Assembly (NCBI GenBank): GCA_030770545.1
Contig: CM061098.1
Span: 1,836,001-1,900,000 of the forward strand
Direction of reading: 5' to 3'
DNA: 64,000 bases
Source of the DNA: Macropodus opercularis
Lineage: Eukaryota > Chordata > Actinopteri > Anabantiformes > Osphronemidae
The first letter of the stretch is position 1, and each line of letters begins with the position of its first letter. The translations under genes were made by a program, and so were the position numbers. The notes under the pieces were generated by a model, which saw nothing but the letters and a program-made list of their open reading frames with translations, had not been told where the DNA came from and did not search any database. Below are positions 24,945 to 39,170 of the stretch, in pieces.

Positions 24945-25011
24945 TCTGTGTGTTTGTGTGTATGTGTGTCTGTGTGTTTGTTTGTGTGTGTGTGTGTCTG
25001 TGTGTGTGTGT
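24945..25011. repeat. Interrupted (TG)n microsatellite
   Basis: A TG-rich tract of about 67 bases with TTTG and TCTG interruptions. It produces spurious cysteine/valine-rich frames on the plus strand and threonine/histidine-rich frames on the minus strand. Confidence 0.9.
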
Positions 25012-25019
25012 TCAGCTTT

Positions 25020-28000
25020 AGAGCTGAAAGGTTCCAACTCTTTCCATGTCACCGTGATTCTCGACCATCTGAGGTGTTTAATTTGTCGCAACTACGGAAT
25101 AATTGTAAACTGAGACTGTTGTTGTGTCACAGATTCATTCTGCCTTTTGTCTGATCACATCCTAGTCACAGAATATTCACAGAACAACGCAGCTTTGGGC
25201 TCAGAGTACGCGGCAGTAGTATCTCCTCAGAGTGAATCTGGCTCTGGATGAACCAAACACGGCTGCATATTAATGGTCTTGTGTGAACTATCGTCACTGA
25301 ACTGAAATCACAGGAGTTTTTAGAGCTTAGTTCCAGCTTCCCCTGTCTTCCTGTCTTCCCTGCTGGCCGTGTTTGCCTTCATGGGTTTGGTGTAGAACCA
25401 CATTGTCTGATGTGTGGGCTGCTCCAAGTCCTTCTGTTTAAACTAAAGCTACGCTGTAATTACAGCAGCGACGTTTCAAGCCATAATTAGATCTTATATC
25501 TGGTAACGTCAGAGGAATGACAAGAGTTCAGATGGAATTCAAAGCGTAGCCGTGGTTAGACGTGCAGCATGTTTATTCCACCTGGCCACGACTGAAATCA
25601 AATCCCTGCTGTCCCATCTGACACGTCATCTAGTGAGTGATGGGTTCGGTTTTCATCTGGACGACCATTGGTGTACATTTATGTGTTTACTAGTGTGGCC
25701 GTTGTTCCAGCAGAAATATGTGATTTATCTGTAAACAAGCAGACAAACAGCTCACGTTGAGCTCATGCTGCTAAAAAGCTGCATCGACAGCAACATTAAA
25801 GCTTTTTCGTTCTTCTTGTTTTACTTGGCAACCTGCTGTAAACTGTAGCCCATAAACTTACAGTTAACAAAACAACAGGAGCAAAGGAAAAGCTAATAAT
25901 GTTAATATGCACTTTCATACATAGTTCAGTGTTTTTCAAATTCTAATCAAGGCGACAGAGTTTAAGAGTTTGCCAAAAAAAGGCACAAGCAAGGAGCGTA
26001 AACAAGTCACAAATGGGCTGTGAGCCTGGTGGGAGATCCGGGCAGAGCTTCTGCTACCTTTCATTACTGCCTCTCAAATCAAAATGTCACCCAGCGTGAG
26101 GGGAACTGCCCCACTGTGCTTACTGATAATTAGAGGATCTATTTTCCAGTTTCACATAAAGCCGGCTCTCTGCAATCAAAAGCGCCGACCGAGGCCGAGC
26201 GGGCTTCCGCATTTGGACCGAGGTGTAATCTGCTGCTTCTTTCATTGACTGCTCAAGAGAAGCTTTGCTGCAGCAACGTGACGCTGTGATATTTTGAACG
26301 TATCTGCTCTGAATGTTTCTCCACTTTTTCTTGCACTTTTTTGTTTTCTGTTGATAAAAAAGGAGCAACTGACAAAAGAAAGCAGGAATGAAAGGCACAG
26401 AAAAATGGGACAATTATTTGAATATTAGACACAATGATTTGATCACTGCTGAGAAGAGAAGAATTTTACAGAACCGCTTGTTAACCATCTGTTTAAATCA
26501 GCCGTGTCTGATGCTGTTTTCCCACAACCGCCTGCAAACTGACTAGCGATGCAGACCTTCACTACTTTTGTAGTAGTGAGCGCTGACTAACCGCCTTTTC
26601 AATCAAATCGCATCTGATTTTACTTCTACAGCCTAATAACACAACTCACCTCATGGCCGCTGACATTTGTTTCTTCAAGATGCTTTGCCAAACGTTACTA
26701 ATCTGGCTAAAGTGTGTTTCACAGCAACGGGCCCAGGTGTTGAATGTAGAGACATTCAGCTGGTTTGTGACCAGGTCCTTGTACATATTCAGAAGGTTAA
26801 TGAATGCATGCATTGTGTCCCTATTAATTATAAGTAATAAAACAAAGACTCATTCATGATCACTTCACAAAGACTCGTTCTGACAGAGCAGCGGACGACC
26901 GGCGTCTAACTGAGCAGCTTCCTGTGAATAAATTTCATTTCTGAGCGTGAAGCAGAGCTGGTGGTTGAATAAACGCTGGAGAAAATAACCAGGGTTTCCG
27001 ATCAGTTTAGGTGCAAAGCAAACATCATCCATTTATTCTCCGCTGGGTTACGGGAGGGCGACGGTGGCGCAGCTGTCAAATGTGTGAGCGTTAACTGAGC
27101 GTTTGCATCGCGCTTCGCCAGGCTGCCAGTAAATGCAGGTTGGATCAAGGAGCTTTAGCTTTGTCACCTCTACCGGATCGGCAGGAGTTACCACGGTAAC
27201 AGAATGATGCTCGTGCATTAGCAGCAGAGACAAAGCTGGAGTGAAGTGGGTAACTAAGTGTTTACCTGCTGTAAAGCGTCTGCGTTTCAACCACTGTGTT
27301 GTTTCCATAACTCGTCCATTCATTCATTCAGCACTTTTCAGTCTGGATTTTCTACAACACTTAGAATTGTTCACTAATTACACTAAAAATGATGTAATAA
27401 ACTACTAAAATGACTGAAAGCTATGTTTCTTTTAAACATGTGTCTCTAATAAATGACTTGATTCCCTGCACCTCGTCCCGTAGCTCGTTTTATCTCAGAC
27501 ACGCTATGAAATGGGCTGTTTTTGTTCCTGTGCAGAGAAAAGCTCATTTGGCCTCTTTCCCTGCGTCATAAACTGGGGACTTGTGGTGAGAAGTTGATCA
27601 TGACAGCGCATTAGCACTACGGGACTGGAGCCCAAGCCCAAAATATTTAATTAGTGAAATGATCAACAAATGAATGGGTGGAGATGTGACCAAGCTGTGG
27701 AGGGTTAGACACAGATGTCTGTCGTTGATGAAATAATGTTGGTGGGCTCATGCATAATTAATTCTCCCACGGCCCGTTTGAAGATCCACTTATTATCCTC
27801 TGAAACGACCCAAACTTTAAGGTGGAAGCAAACTTTTAATCAGTCACGACTCACTTGCAGAAGTATAAATAATGTAGCTTGTGGTTATTTATTCACGTGG
27901 TTTAATCAGAGAGTTTCACTGTGTGTAATAGCTACAGGCACAGAATACGTTTTATATTAAATTGTTATTAGTGGGAAAGGTTTTCTTTACGACAATAAAA

Positions 28001-31000
28001 AGCCATTTGTGAACGTATACGCAGGGCGTGAGCGTCTCCTTAAAGCTTTACATCACTGTAAACATTTAAAACAAATACGAACATTTAGAGTGTGCCTCAA
28101 AAAACAGCCAGATGCTCTTGATTCAGTAATTAAGCTTAATCTACTGCCTGTGTTCTGTGTGTCTAAAGGTTTTATTCCTTCAGTCACATTTATTTAATTG
28201 ATTGGCTAATTATTAGTCTAAAGGCAAACGTCGCGCGACGTGACTCTTGAAGCTTTTATTCTGTAACCTGCTCAGACTCTCACCTGTGCTCTCTTCCTGT
28301 TTGCCATCACTCAGCTTATCTGCTCCGAGATCATTTCCTGCCAGTGTTGACTCACTAAATGTTTCTGCAGTTTATCTGATAAAAGCCAGGCCTCATTCAT
28401 CAAACCCCTCTTGATTTATTGTGACAAAGACCAGCAGTAATTCACACTGAGCAATGTTTTACCAAATGCAGTTTTCAGGCCCTGACAGAGATGCAGGTGC
28501 GCAAATAAAAGTCTGCTCGAGACAACTTATTTATTTATTTCTCTTTGTGGCTGCGGCTCATTTGGCGTTGACTTCGCGCACGTTTGGCAGCCAGCGCTCG
28601 CGCTGCAACATAATGACTTGTTGTTTTCCTAGAGCATCCACTTCGATTTCTGCCCTCGCATCCAGCTGTACACTGTGAGTCCAAATTCATCTAAATGAAA
28701 CGCTATTAACATGTGTCACACACAATTATGTTCAGCATCCTTGTCTCTAATTGCATTCTGCCCGGCAACACAATGCCGGGAGACGTTTCCTCTCCTCAGA
28801 TCACCCGGTTCGAGAGCCTGGCTACGTGCAGAGAAGGCGGCAGGAGGGAAGAAATGGACGCGTAAAGGCAACGACAACGACCTCGGACTCCTGCCAGACC
28901 CGGGTGTCCTGAAATGAAAAGATTCATTTCACGTGTCTTAGCTAGTTGTTATATTTTGTAGAGACTGTTCTTATATGAATTTGATTACGCAGGTTGAAGA
29001 TCAGCCAATGCGTTTCGTATCATCTGACCTTTGACCTTTGGACAGTAGTTCAGGAAGTCTGAGGCAACCCTCCTGTAACTATGCGTGTTTGAGCCTTTCC
29101 GCACACGCTCGTGGCTTCTGTGAGTTCATGGGTGTTAATTAGAGACCATCCGCTCGCGAGCAGACACAACACCTCCGTCTGATCGGGTCACACGGAAGCA
29201 GGCGACCAAACGTCAGCGCCATTAATTACAACCCTAGTAACAGCATCACAAAAGCACCACGAACCACACGGTTCTCTATTAATTAACACATGTCTGCAGA
29301 AGTGGAGCCCCTCTGCAGAGCAACGGGCCTGGGAACGAGTGGATGCTGTTTACTGGAGGACGCCGCCGAAGCACAACGTGCCTTAAGAGGCTTTGTTTGT
29401 GTTGGCGGTTAATTAGGCTGCAGTTACTTATTACAGTACATCCTCTGAGCCTGAGTCTCTTCGACATCCTGGCGACGTCCACATTTCTGGGAGTTTATAG
29501 CGTTTGACCCTCGGATCGGTTCACATCGTCCTGAACCTTTGGATGGACTCAGCTTAATTGAAAACCGCGCGGCTGCTTCAGGTCCTGTGGCCGGTTGCAG
29601 ACCTTTGCCTGCTCTCGCCGTTCTTTTAGCACCTGTTTATCGGCTTCCTGTGAGAACGCACCGATCATCGGGACCCAGGAACTCGCCGATGATTCCCGCA
29701 GGCTTCCCTGCCATCTGCAGCTCGCCACCCACCAGCAGCCAACGCGCTCGCTAATGGAGGGGCACGGTTAATTAATGGAGCCCTGCCTGAAAAGCAGCGA
29801 TGGACGCATGAATCACCGCGTCCACCGATCGGCGTTCAGCCCATGTGGTGTTTTTAATGCCATAGCTGATCAGAGCATTTTTAATAACCAAAATGCTTTG
29901 CTCAGTCCCGACGGACGCCTCAAAATCTCCCGCTGGAGAACTGTGAATACTGTTGATTATGTTTCAGTACAGCAGTAAAAATGGCCACATGGATCCACAG
30001 ATGTGTTTCACTGCAGTGCTGCTGTGTTCTGCCAAGTTGGCAGCCAGTGGCGGAGCCCGTGCCACCTCTCCTGTCAGCTCATCCTCCATCTTTCCCTCAG
30101 ATTTTTTTGGATGACCTGATCCAGACACAGATGGATCGGAGCAGGGGCCCTTGTTCCCTCTCTGGAGTCAGGACAACCTGCCAAATCCAAAGTTAGTTGG
30201 GCCTTTCCTCAGCAATCAAGCCGTCCTGCCTGCTGCTGCTGCTATCACACAGCGCTTTCTCATTTCCACATCTGTACATGCGACAGCTGGTGGAATTAAA
30301 CAGTAGTTAGTGCTAATGCACAGTTTTGAAATATGATGTTTAGCGCTACTGTTTGTCTTGCTGCGTTTTTCTCTCCGTTTTGAATGAGATGGTGCGGGAG
30401 CAGCTGCAAAACACAGGCGACGTTATTCAACTCAAATTATCACACACAAGACAAATAAACAAAATGCAAAAGTGGGTCGAGGCTGCAGCACCTCGCTCGC
30501 TTTCGTTTCGAGTGTTTGTGTGCATCCTGGTCGTGTTTTGTCGATCATCCAGCCTTCGTCTAAGAGTCAAGAGTTACTGCTGCCTCTATACGCCCCAAAG
30601 TACGATGACAGGCGCCATTGCTCATGTGGGAGCTTTAAGCCCAGTTCTGATAAGTTCCGCTGAAATTAAAGCAGAGACGGTTACTTCCCCACGGCCGCCG
30701 AGGCGACTTGTTGATTACAGATTCAGCTCGTGCAGGTGCTTTACATGACACAGCGAAAGATCACATCTGCTTCGCGCGGCGCAGAAAGCCTGTGTTTTTC
30801 TTGTCACATTATCATCTCAATGTTTTTATCGCAGCGTAACACCGGCGTCATTCTGCTCCAGTGGCTGTGAATGTGAGAACGGCGAGATGTGCTGCGCATC
30901 AGCTCGCTCTGTGCACGGATGCATAGTACACGAGCACCTTGGCCACCTATTGATTTCTGCATAAAGACACGTAACCACGGTATAATTATTACTTTGCAGT

Positions 31001-31990
31001 CACAACTCATACATGTCATTTGTTTTAGATATAGGCTACAGTGTTAGCAAAAACCATGAAAAACCACATGATGTATGAAATATTTTTCTTGAAATATCTG
31101 ACCGTAGTTCTTTACATCTCACTTCTGGGCACCATTAGGTTTTATAGTAATTCATGCAAATACATAAATTCCACAAAGTCACCAAGGTTAGAAAATGACA
31201 TAAATATGTGATGGCGTCAAAGCGAAGGAAATCCGCTCAGTGGACCAACTGGAGGATAAGAACCAATCTTCAAATCAATTCATGTTTAGCCATGAATAAT
31301 AATTCAAGAGCTGTTGCTAGAAACACATGGCTTCTCGCGCCGGTTTCAGCGTACAGGCCTGTGCATCTTCTGCTTCCTGTCGTAAACCATCACAGGAGGA
31401 GTCAGTTTATCTGTCACAGCCATTAGCGCCGGGAGAAACACGTGTCTGGGAAGCCAGAGCTCCACACGCTGAGGCAGCAAAACACCATTAATATTCCGAT
31501 CCCTCCCTGAGGATTTCCATGTGGGACGCTGCCTGCCGACAAATGAGAGGGAACCGAGCTGAGCGTAAGTTACTGAAGCGACGCTGCTACGTGTTGAATG
31601 CATTGTACACATGCAGTAATGGGTTTGTGACACACAAGTTGGTTTTTAATCTCACACTGTCAAAGACAACACGAAGGGAGAAATTCATTAAATGCGTAGA
31701 CGTCAACTACAGTAAATCTTAGCAGGTTATACAATAAAGTTAATGAAGGAGAAAAACGTCTGCAGGGTTTGGATATTTCAAAGCAAAATAAATATTTAAA
31801 ATGGCAGGAAGTGAATTCTTACGCATTTATGTAAAAACATAAAAATGAGGGAGAAGGGACAAACAACCTTTATTGGCCGTTAGCTAGTGTTGTATTGATT
31901 TTTTATTATTTATCGCCACACATTTATTTATTACAGTGCGAACGATTGTTTGGCTGTTGGAGAATCTGAGCTTCGCTAAATTAGACTGAC
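25020..31990. other. Non-coding stretch with possible regulatory elements
   Basis: No spliceable coding segment is recognised. The phrase gacggtggcgcagctgtc near 27060 resembles the head of a common fish short repeat. Repeat-free TAATTA-containing parts at 27600-27770 and 29210-29480 could be conserved non-coding elements. The largest frame (131 codons near 30353) looks random. Confidence 0.25.
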
Positions 31991-32000
31991 GGGTGTTTCC

Positions 32001-32600
32001 GTCCGGCCTGGTCCAGAGTAGACCAGAAAGGTCCGACCTTCTCCAGAATAGTCTGGCCTGGTCCAGAATAGTCCAGAATGGTCCGACCTTCTCCAGAACA
32101 GTCTGGCCTGGTCCAGAGTAGACCAGAAAGGTCCGACCTTCTCCACAATAGTCTGGCCTGGTCCAGAATAGTCCAGAATGGTCCAACCTTCTCCAGAACA
32201 GTCTGGCCTGGTCCAGAGTAGATCAGAAAGGTCCGACCTTCTCCAGAATAGTCTGGCCTGGTCCAGAATAGTCCAGAATTGTCCGACCTTCTCCAGAATA
32301 GTCTGGCCTGGTCCAGAATAGTCCAGAATGATCCGACCTTCTCCAGAATAGTCTGGCCTGGTCCAGAATAGTCCAGAATGATCCGACCTTCTCCAGAATA
32401 GTCTGGCCTGGTCCAGAATAGTCCAGAATGGTTCGACCTTCTCCAGAATAGTCTGGCCTGGTCCAGAATAGTCCAGAATGATCCGACCTTCTCCAGAATA
32501 GTCTGGCCTGGTCCAGAATAGTCCAGAATGGTTCGACCTTCTCCAGAATAGTCTGGCCTGGTCCAGAATAGTCCAGAATGGTTCGACCTTCTCCAGAATA
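32001..32600. repeat. 50-bp minisatellite, 12 copies
   Basis: Twelve units of exactly 50 bases (starts at 32001, 32051 and so on to 32551), followed by a partial unit. The core is gtctggcctggtccagaata plus gtccagaatggtccgacctt plus ctccagaata. There are no insertions or deletions across 600 bases. The first, third and fifth units carry the variant agagtagaccagaaag and alternate with the common type, giving a 100-bp higher-order period at the left end. The other seven units are all of the common type. No minus-strand frame of the unit contains a stop, so spurious open frames up to 212 codons run through it. Confidence 0.95.
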
Positions 32601-35600
32601 GTTCGGCCTCGTGAGCCACTTACGCCTGAGCCGTGAACCCGGCTCTGGTCTGGATGAACTCACTGCTTCTCCAGCTCTGCTGAACAGGACGGAATGGAGC
32701 AGGAAATCGTTAGTCATACCATCTACTAATAGGTTCAGCATCAGCACCAGTTGTTTGTGCTGCGTAGGTAAATCATCATTTCCTCATTATGGTCATAGAA
32801 AACATACAACTTTATTAAAGGTATTTTCCACAGAGTCGCATTGGCTGATTTGTTGTTCATTATTGTTGATGTCGAGTCTAAATGTAAAGAGTAAAACCTT
32901 TTGGTCCAATCTACAACATAATCACTTCCAGTTATTAGTCGTTTCCTCCGTGTCGCTCCCTAATTAAAATGTACTTCAGGATGTTTTTTCTGCGTTTGCC
33001 TTCACGTCGTCGTCTCAGGGCCTTAGTCAGGAGCCTGTTGCATTCGTAATCATTTAGCACATTGGTCACTCGGGGGCGTGTGTATGTATTTATAGGCTAT
33101 TTATGCTTATGTAAGAGTGTGTGGGGGCGTTAAGGCAAACCGCTGAAGTGAATCCCTGCATTGTTTCACACCACAGAGGTGAGCTGACCTTCTGCGAGCT
33201 AATTAGAGTTTGCAAGAGCGGAGCTAATGAGAGGAAAGCACGGCACATGAACAATACACGATTCTCCCCTTTACTGACAAATTAGCCGCCTGGATGGTGT
33301 GAAACTCCAAACGGTAAAGGTCAGAGAGGAGCCAGAGCGATCCACCACTACCTGCCTTAAGGTAACGCCGTCACCCGTGGGCCCTGATCAATGATCCGTA
33401 AGGATGAAAGCGTGACCTGGATGCTTTCGCAGCCTCTGACCCTCCACGGACGGGATGAACAGGACGCTGACGTAAAATTCACCCAGAGACCGAAGGAAAC
33501 AGATTCAAGCACAGACGTGCATCATCGCTACTGCTGGCTCCTGTGACCTCTGCGTCTACATTGGTTTATTTTACATTAGCATCTCTACTCGCGTTAGCAC
33601 CTCGTCGTTTAGTTTAATCAGTGTGGGCTGGTTGTAGGAAATAACATTTCCAACATATCACATTAAATCTGGTACAGTTACAGTGAAAGCAACACGTATT
33701 CAGTATTATCATCTTAATGACTTTGTGAACACTGTTGTTAAACACACTGATTTATTAAATGCTATTTATTGGATCTCGTTATTGTTTAATGAATGAACAT
33801 CAGCACGAAGCACGTTAAACACTGAGTCCTCTGCAAACTCAACTAGTTACTAGTACGAATGTTAGTTTAAGCGCTTCAACGCTCATCCTCAAAATCTTCT
33901 TCATATGTGAGCAGGATGAACGAAACCCGTGTTTCAGGCTGTAGGTGAAAATACCTTTGATGGTTTGATTTGTTTCCTGTGACTCAAGGCTGATTTCTCC
34001 TGTAGAAGAGCACTAAAAAAGCCTTAAAGCGCATGTTTAAATCAGTGACTACGTCTAAATATTAGAAAAACCACAAATCAGTTGAGTTCATTTAAACATT
34101 AACTCAGCCAGAGTTCAAAGCTGCCGTTCTCCAGCCACAGCCCAGTTCTGTAGAAAGCATCAGCATCTGTCACATCCTTCTCCCTTTCCAACGTCTCCTG
34201 CTGTTAGATCCAGAAGTGCAGGTGCAGAATCCTTTTTCAAAGCCGTCCTGTAAATATTCCCTTTGATCCGGCCGGTGGGGCACAGGTTGACTGAGATCCA
34301 AGCCGGCATTAGACGACAAAGGGATCTGAGTGAGGACGCGCCACATCCTCGCTGAGCTCTGACGAGGCGGCTGATCGCACCATCTGGCCTGACCGGGCTC
34401 CTCTCAGGAGAAGTGAAAGGCAGCAGACACACATTCTGAGCCGAGCCTGTAGCACAGACGTCTGCACGTTTGGTTGGCAAAACCGGTGATTTAATATATA
34501 CTGGGACTATTTTAAACACAAACTCTTTAAGTCATTTCTGATATAACCACAAACTGCTGAGCGGCTCAAAAACCCTCTTGCACCGGAGTTTTGCTTTAGT
34601 TCATGAGACTTGCACGAAGTTGCAGGAAGTCCACGACTCAGAAAAGGTTCATTCACATTAAGTCAGAACCGCAAATGTCAAACACACAGAAGAAAATCTG
34701 CAGAGCAGCATAATCACACCTTCATCCTGCTGCATGTTTGCTGGCTGAGAGCAAGAAGCAGAGAAATCAAGGCTCTCAGCCTCGATATTAGTAATAACCC
34801 AGATTCCTGAATCCTCCCACCTTCCATGACATTTAATGCTTTTTCTCAGGCAAGTGCGCTTCCAAGTAGCAGCAGTGTTTGAGGTACTGCAGGCATTTTT
34901 TACAGCAGCGTGGGCGTCTGCTAGAGGCAGAGTAATCCTCCTCAGCTTCACAACCCAACAGACCCTTCATGAAAGGAAAGTACAATTACTCAGGCTTATT
35001 CCAGATCAATTGGACGCCGCCACCAATAAACAAGAAGCTGCTTCACTTGACTGTGAGTCACTGGGCTCCTCTGTGCGCTGGGACTACGTGGGCTCTGTCT
35101 TTTGTTTCTGCGAAACGTCAAAGGTGAGAGGTCGAAGGTGAGACGTGGGTGTGCATCACGTGGGTCTGAAGCACATCTCGAAGTTTAAAGCTCAGTAGAA
35201 ATGATGAACGACACCAGACACGTCTGTCGTCAGGTATTTATTTTCACTCCACTAAGAATTTCACACAGATAAACATGAGCAACGTTTCAGATTTCAATAA
35301 GAATAAATCTGGATGGAAAACATGTTTTCACCAGTCACTTAAGTCACTTTTTCTTGTACTTGTAAGTTTACAGCCTGGTCAAAGTGCGTCGCTCTGACTG
35401 TGACAGTCCATTTCCTCAAGTCAATCTGGGCCGTTTCCCTTCAGCTAAATATAGTTTCCGTCTTCTTCCAGACGTCTGCGTGTGACAGGTGATGGCGGCG
35501 GATCCTTGTCCATCGAAGGAGCTTCTTCCTTCACGCCCAACAACGAGCGCTAACATTTCTAGAACCATGCGAAAATGAAACGCTTTGAGGTGAACCCGAC

Positions 35601-37506
35601 GTTTCAGAGAGACCAGGTTGTCGCAGAACGATTTCACCCCAGTCCCCCTTTGAGGTGGAGCTTTGAATCATGATCCGCCAACACCCTGCTCAGCTAATGA
35701 CACATCGTCCTGATGCTCTGGGCCACGTGTTCCAACGATAAGACCAATCTAGCTGCTGCCGAACCACGAATCCTCCGTTTCAGCGTAGTGAGACACAGTT
35801 ATTATTATTTCCACTTGTTGCTGTTTCAGAAAAGCTGCAGAGCCAGTGGAGCCAAACGCCTGTGAGATTAGAAACACGTGACTTTGTCGCACACGTAAAC
35901 ATATTTATTAATAATTCCAGCGAATGGAGCCTTTAAGCAGGAACCAGGCGCTGAAACCAAAGCCTCGTCTCCAGCCACATGAATGCACTGAGTCAGGTCT
36001 CCTGTTTTGGCTGTTGTGTGATTGCTGTTTGTGTTTTCCAAGCTGTGCTCCGTTCGCACCACATGCGAGCAGCCAGTTATCACCGGCCAGAGACTTACCG
36101 CAGGAAGCAACATCAAAGGTTTGCATGCATCCTGCATCTTATGCAAATGGTGGCGCAGCGTTTTCTACTGGTGATGGAAGGGTTTGGGCAGCAGTTGGAA
36201 ACCCCCCCGGTGTGATCACAACGCGTCTCCTACCAAACAAATAAATGCGAGGACTGAACTGGTTTATTTAAAACCCACGTTGCTGCTTTGATCAACAACT
36301 GACACTCGAAGAAGTGTTTTTAGGCCCCGTTAGACGCCGGAGGAGGGTGATGCAACGCTAATGACTTACTGGAGCTGTGCCACATGCCGTCAGCTTCTGA
36401 AGAGCCGCCCGTGAAACCGTTGCTCCCCAAGACTTGTGTCATTTGCTCATCGCGGTGAAATATTGCACTATACGGCCGTGGGTAAACAGGATGGATCTGA
36501 AAGAGATGTAAAATACATGCTCCATTCCGTCTGGCAATTCAGATGCGCCGTGTGAGTCATAAAGAGATGTTATTATCTCCTGAAAGCCATAAAATCACAA
36601 TTCTCTCTCGTATTATTCTCCCATTTTTTGCTCCCTTTGCAATTTTTTTTGTCCTTTCCTGAAAACACTCAAATATCTTTTGCTAGTGCATTTTCCAAAA
36701 CATTAAAATCTGTGTTTAATGAAAGTACAACTCAGAGGAAAAAATGACAAAGAAAAGTGGCCTGAAACGAAGGCACAACACAGCTGATTGGCACTCGCCT
36801 CCACGGGGAGAATGATTTTATAAAATGCCGGCTAACGACCTCGCAGCCACTCAGTATTCATCAGTGCTGTGCATTGTGAGGCTTCATTGCTTGTGGGAAA
36901 ATCCACTGAGACACAATTCAAATTAATTCAATAGAATGAGTAGAGGTGGGCAGGAACCAGAAAATGATGTCAGCTTGAATTGTGTCTTCATCTGCTGCTG
37001 ATGAATGGAGCTTGATTTCAAATTTCCAGTTTGGCGTCATGCTTTAATTGACATTTGTTGACCTTTGGCCTGTTGTTATGTTTAGATGCTCTGATCTCTG
37101 TACTTTCTTTACTAAACTTGGAAAATCTCAAAGCTTTAGGAACGAATTGCGTTTCCCTTATTTATAATCAATGTGGTTCGTTCTTCCACAGGTTCTGGAT
37201 GTTCAGGGGCTGCCGTCGTTACGTGGCCGTGACTGTGTTAGTGCCGTGATCGATACTTTCAGCCACACGCTGCTGCCAGCTACAGACGTTCAGGGCAGGA
37301 TGACGAGCGGCTGCATCAGATGAGATTTAGCTGCAACGCATCCAGTCGGCAGAACCTGCGAGTAACAGCAGAACTAAATCTTTTATGAACATCGTTTTAT
37401 CTCATGTAGTCCACAGTTATGTTACTTATTATAGGGTTTTTTATTTATGGTTAAAATGTAACTTCTTTTCAAATTGACTAATTTTTTTCATAATCATTAT
37501 GTCGCC

Positions 37507-37545
37507 TCTGAATCTAAATCTGAATCTGAGTCTGAATCTAAATCA
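37507..37545. repeat. 6-bp tandem repeat (gaatct/aaatct)
   Basis: About six tandem copies of a six-base unit alternating gaatct, aaatct and gagtct. On the minus strand it reads as a run of Asp-Ser. Confidence 0.85.
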
Positions 37546-39154
37546 TCTTTATGTTGTTGCACCTTTTGGCCAAAAGGATATTTTCTTCCATTTGTGATTT
37601 CACTTTTTTTGCTGTAAACTTTCACCTTAATGTTTTTAAACCAACACATAACGCGTAGCTTCCCACCAGGTGATTTCAATGTTTTCCTAAGTCGACATAC
37701 ATCGGCGGTGGAATTGTGGGAGTAGCTGCTGGCTGGTTGGAGGCTCGTGATGCACGGGTCAACTCAATTTCTTTTCTTTTCCAAGTGGTTGCTATGCAAC
37801 TACACAATCGTGGGGCCCTGAAGATCCAAACTAAACAGGCTTTATTCTGTCTTTGCAATAATAACTGTGAAATGACACGCGGAGCCAAAAGCAGCTGAAG
37901 GCTTCATTCACTGCTCTCAGAGATTCATTTGCTGCGTCACCTGCTGTTTGTTCGGTGGAAGGTCTTTGGTAAACATTTCAGGAGATTCTAAAAGCGGAGA
38001 CGTAATTTACTTTTAGAGCAAAAACCTTCACAGAAGTCTCACAGTTAAACTCATAAAGCTACAAACACGTATCAAGGCCAAATTTCAAGTAGAGCAATAT
38101 TCATACAAGACAAGACGCCTCGGCTTATCTGCATAGAATTATATTCAGGGTCTCGGTGGAGGCGTCCTTCCATCATTCACATGAATCAAGGTGGACACTT
38201 TAATGGAATTTCTCGTTAACTTTCATCCATCTTTTAACTTTTCTTTTAATCCATGTGACAAGTTGATGCATTCGCCACTACCTGACTTCAGGCAACGAAA
38301 AACCCACCAAAAGATGTAAAACTAGAAAACTTTTATTAATCCCTGAGTGGAGTGGAGACCAATCAATTTGATGTGAAAAATTCAGATTAAGGCTCCAGAG
38401 ACTCCTGAGAGAAATGAAGTCAGCGACGCGTCTGCTGTCAGGCTGCTATGAAGTGAAACGTAGGTAAAGACGTATCAGCTGCGGGTTCGAGGCCTGGCTC
38501 CATGACTGTCCTGGAGAAGCTTGTATTTAACAGCATATCGCAACCACATGTGTAAGTTTATCAGAAACTCATTCAAACAAAACCAGTTGAGTTCTTCTCC
38601 ATTTTTAGCAGAAGTGAACGGTTACAGGTGTCGGCCGAGATCCTCCCTGCAGCCCGAACGAAGGCACGGTCTGATTGCGATCCTTATCCGGTTCCTGCCC
38701 TTGTGTCTGATGCTTCACAGCAGCAGCACATGCAGCTCTGTGCATTCACGTCAAGCGTGTTTATGAAAAGAGAAGCTCCCTGAAAGAAAACGCGCTAAAA
38801 AGCCGGAAGCGCGATGCAACGATGAGGTGAAGAGAACTCGACCGTGTGAGGATCAGTGTCGTCAGTTCAGCGTCGCTCAGTTAATTGCTACAGTCTTCTT
38901 TAACTCACAGCTGCCTCTGAATCCTCTCAGTTACTTAACACCTTCGGTCCTGGCGTCTAAGCCTTCGCTGACTGCGAGTGTCTTAAAGCTGGAAGAGCTT
39001 GTTTCTTCCAGCACTAAAATGAAGTAAAACACTTTCACAAATCGCACTGAGGATGTGTGGATGCCTCCACGCGGCCACAGCGTCAGCGCAGTGTTTCAAC
39101 ATCAACAGTCCAAGTGGATCTAATCAGTGGCTTTGATTCTGCGCCCGCTGACGC

Positions 39155-39170
39155 CCCAGGACTCGAGTCC
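39155..39170. repeat. 16-bp perfect palindrome
   Basis: caggactcgagtcctg reads the same on both strands. It is probably incidental. Confidence 0.6.

Noticed and set aside
24792..25154. Cysteine/valine-rich and threonine/histidine-rich frames
   Set aside because: They are translations of the TG microsatellite.
31884..32747. Minus-strand frames of 100, 174 and 212 codons
   Set aside because: They are produced by the 50-bp minisatellite. They have no splice or family support.
38478..38500. tRNA-like gcgggttcgaggc
   Set aside because: It resembles a T-loop, but no matching acceptor, D or anticodon arms surround it.
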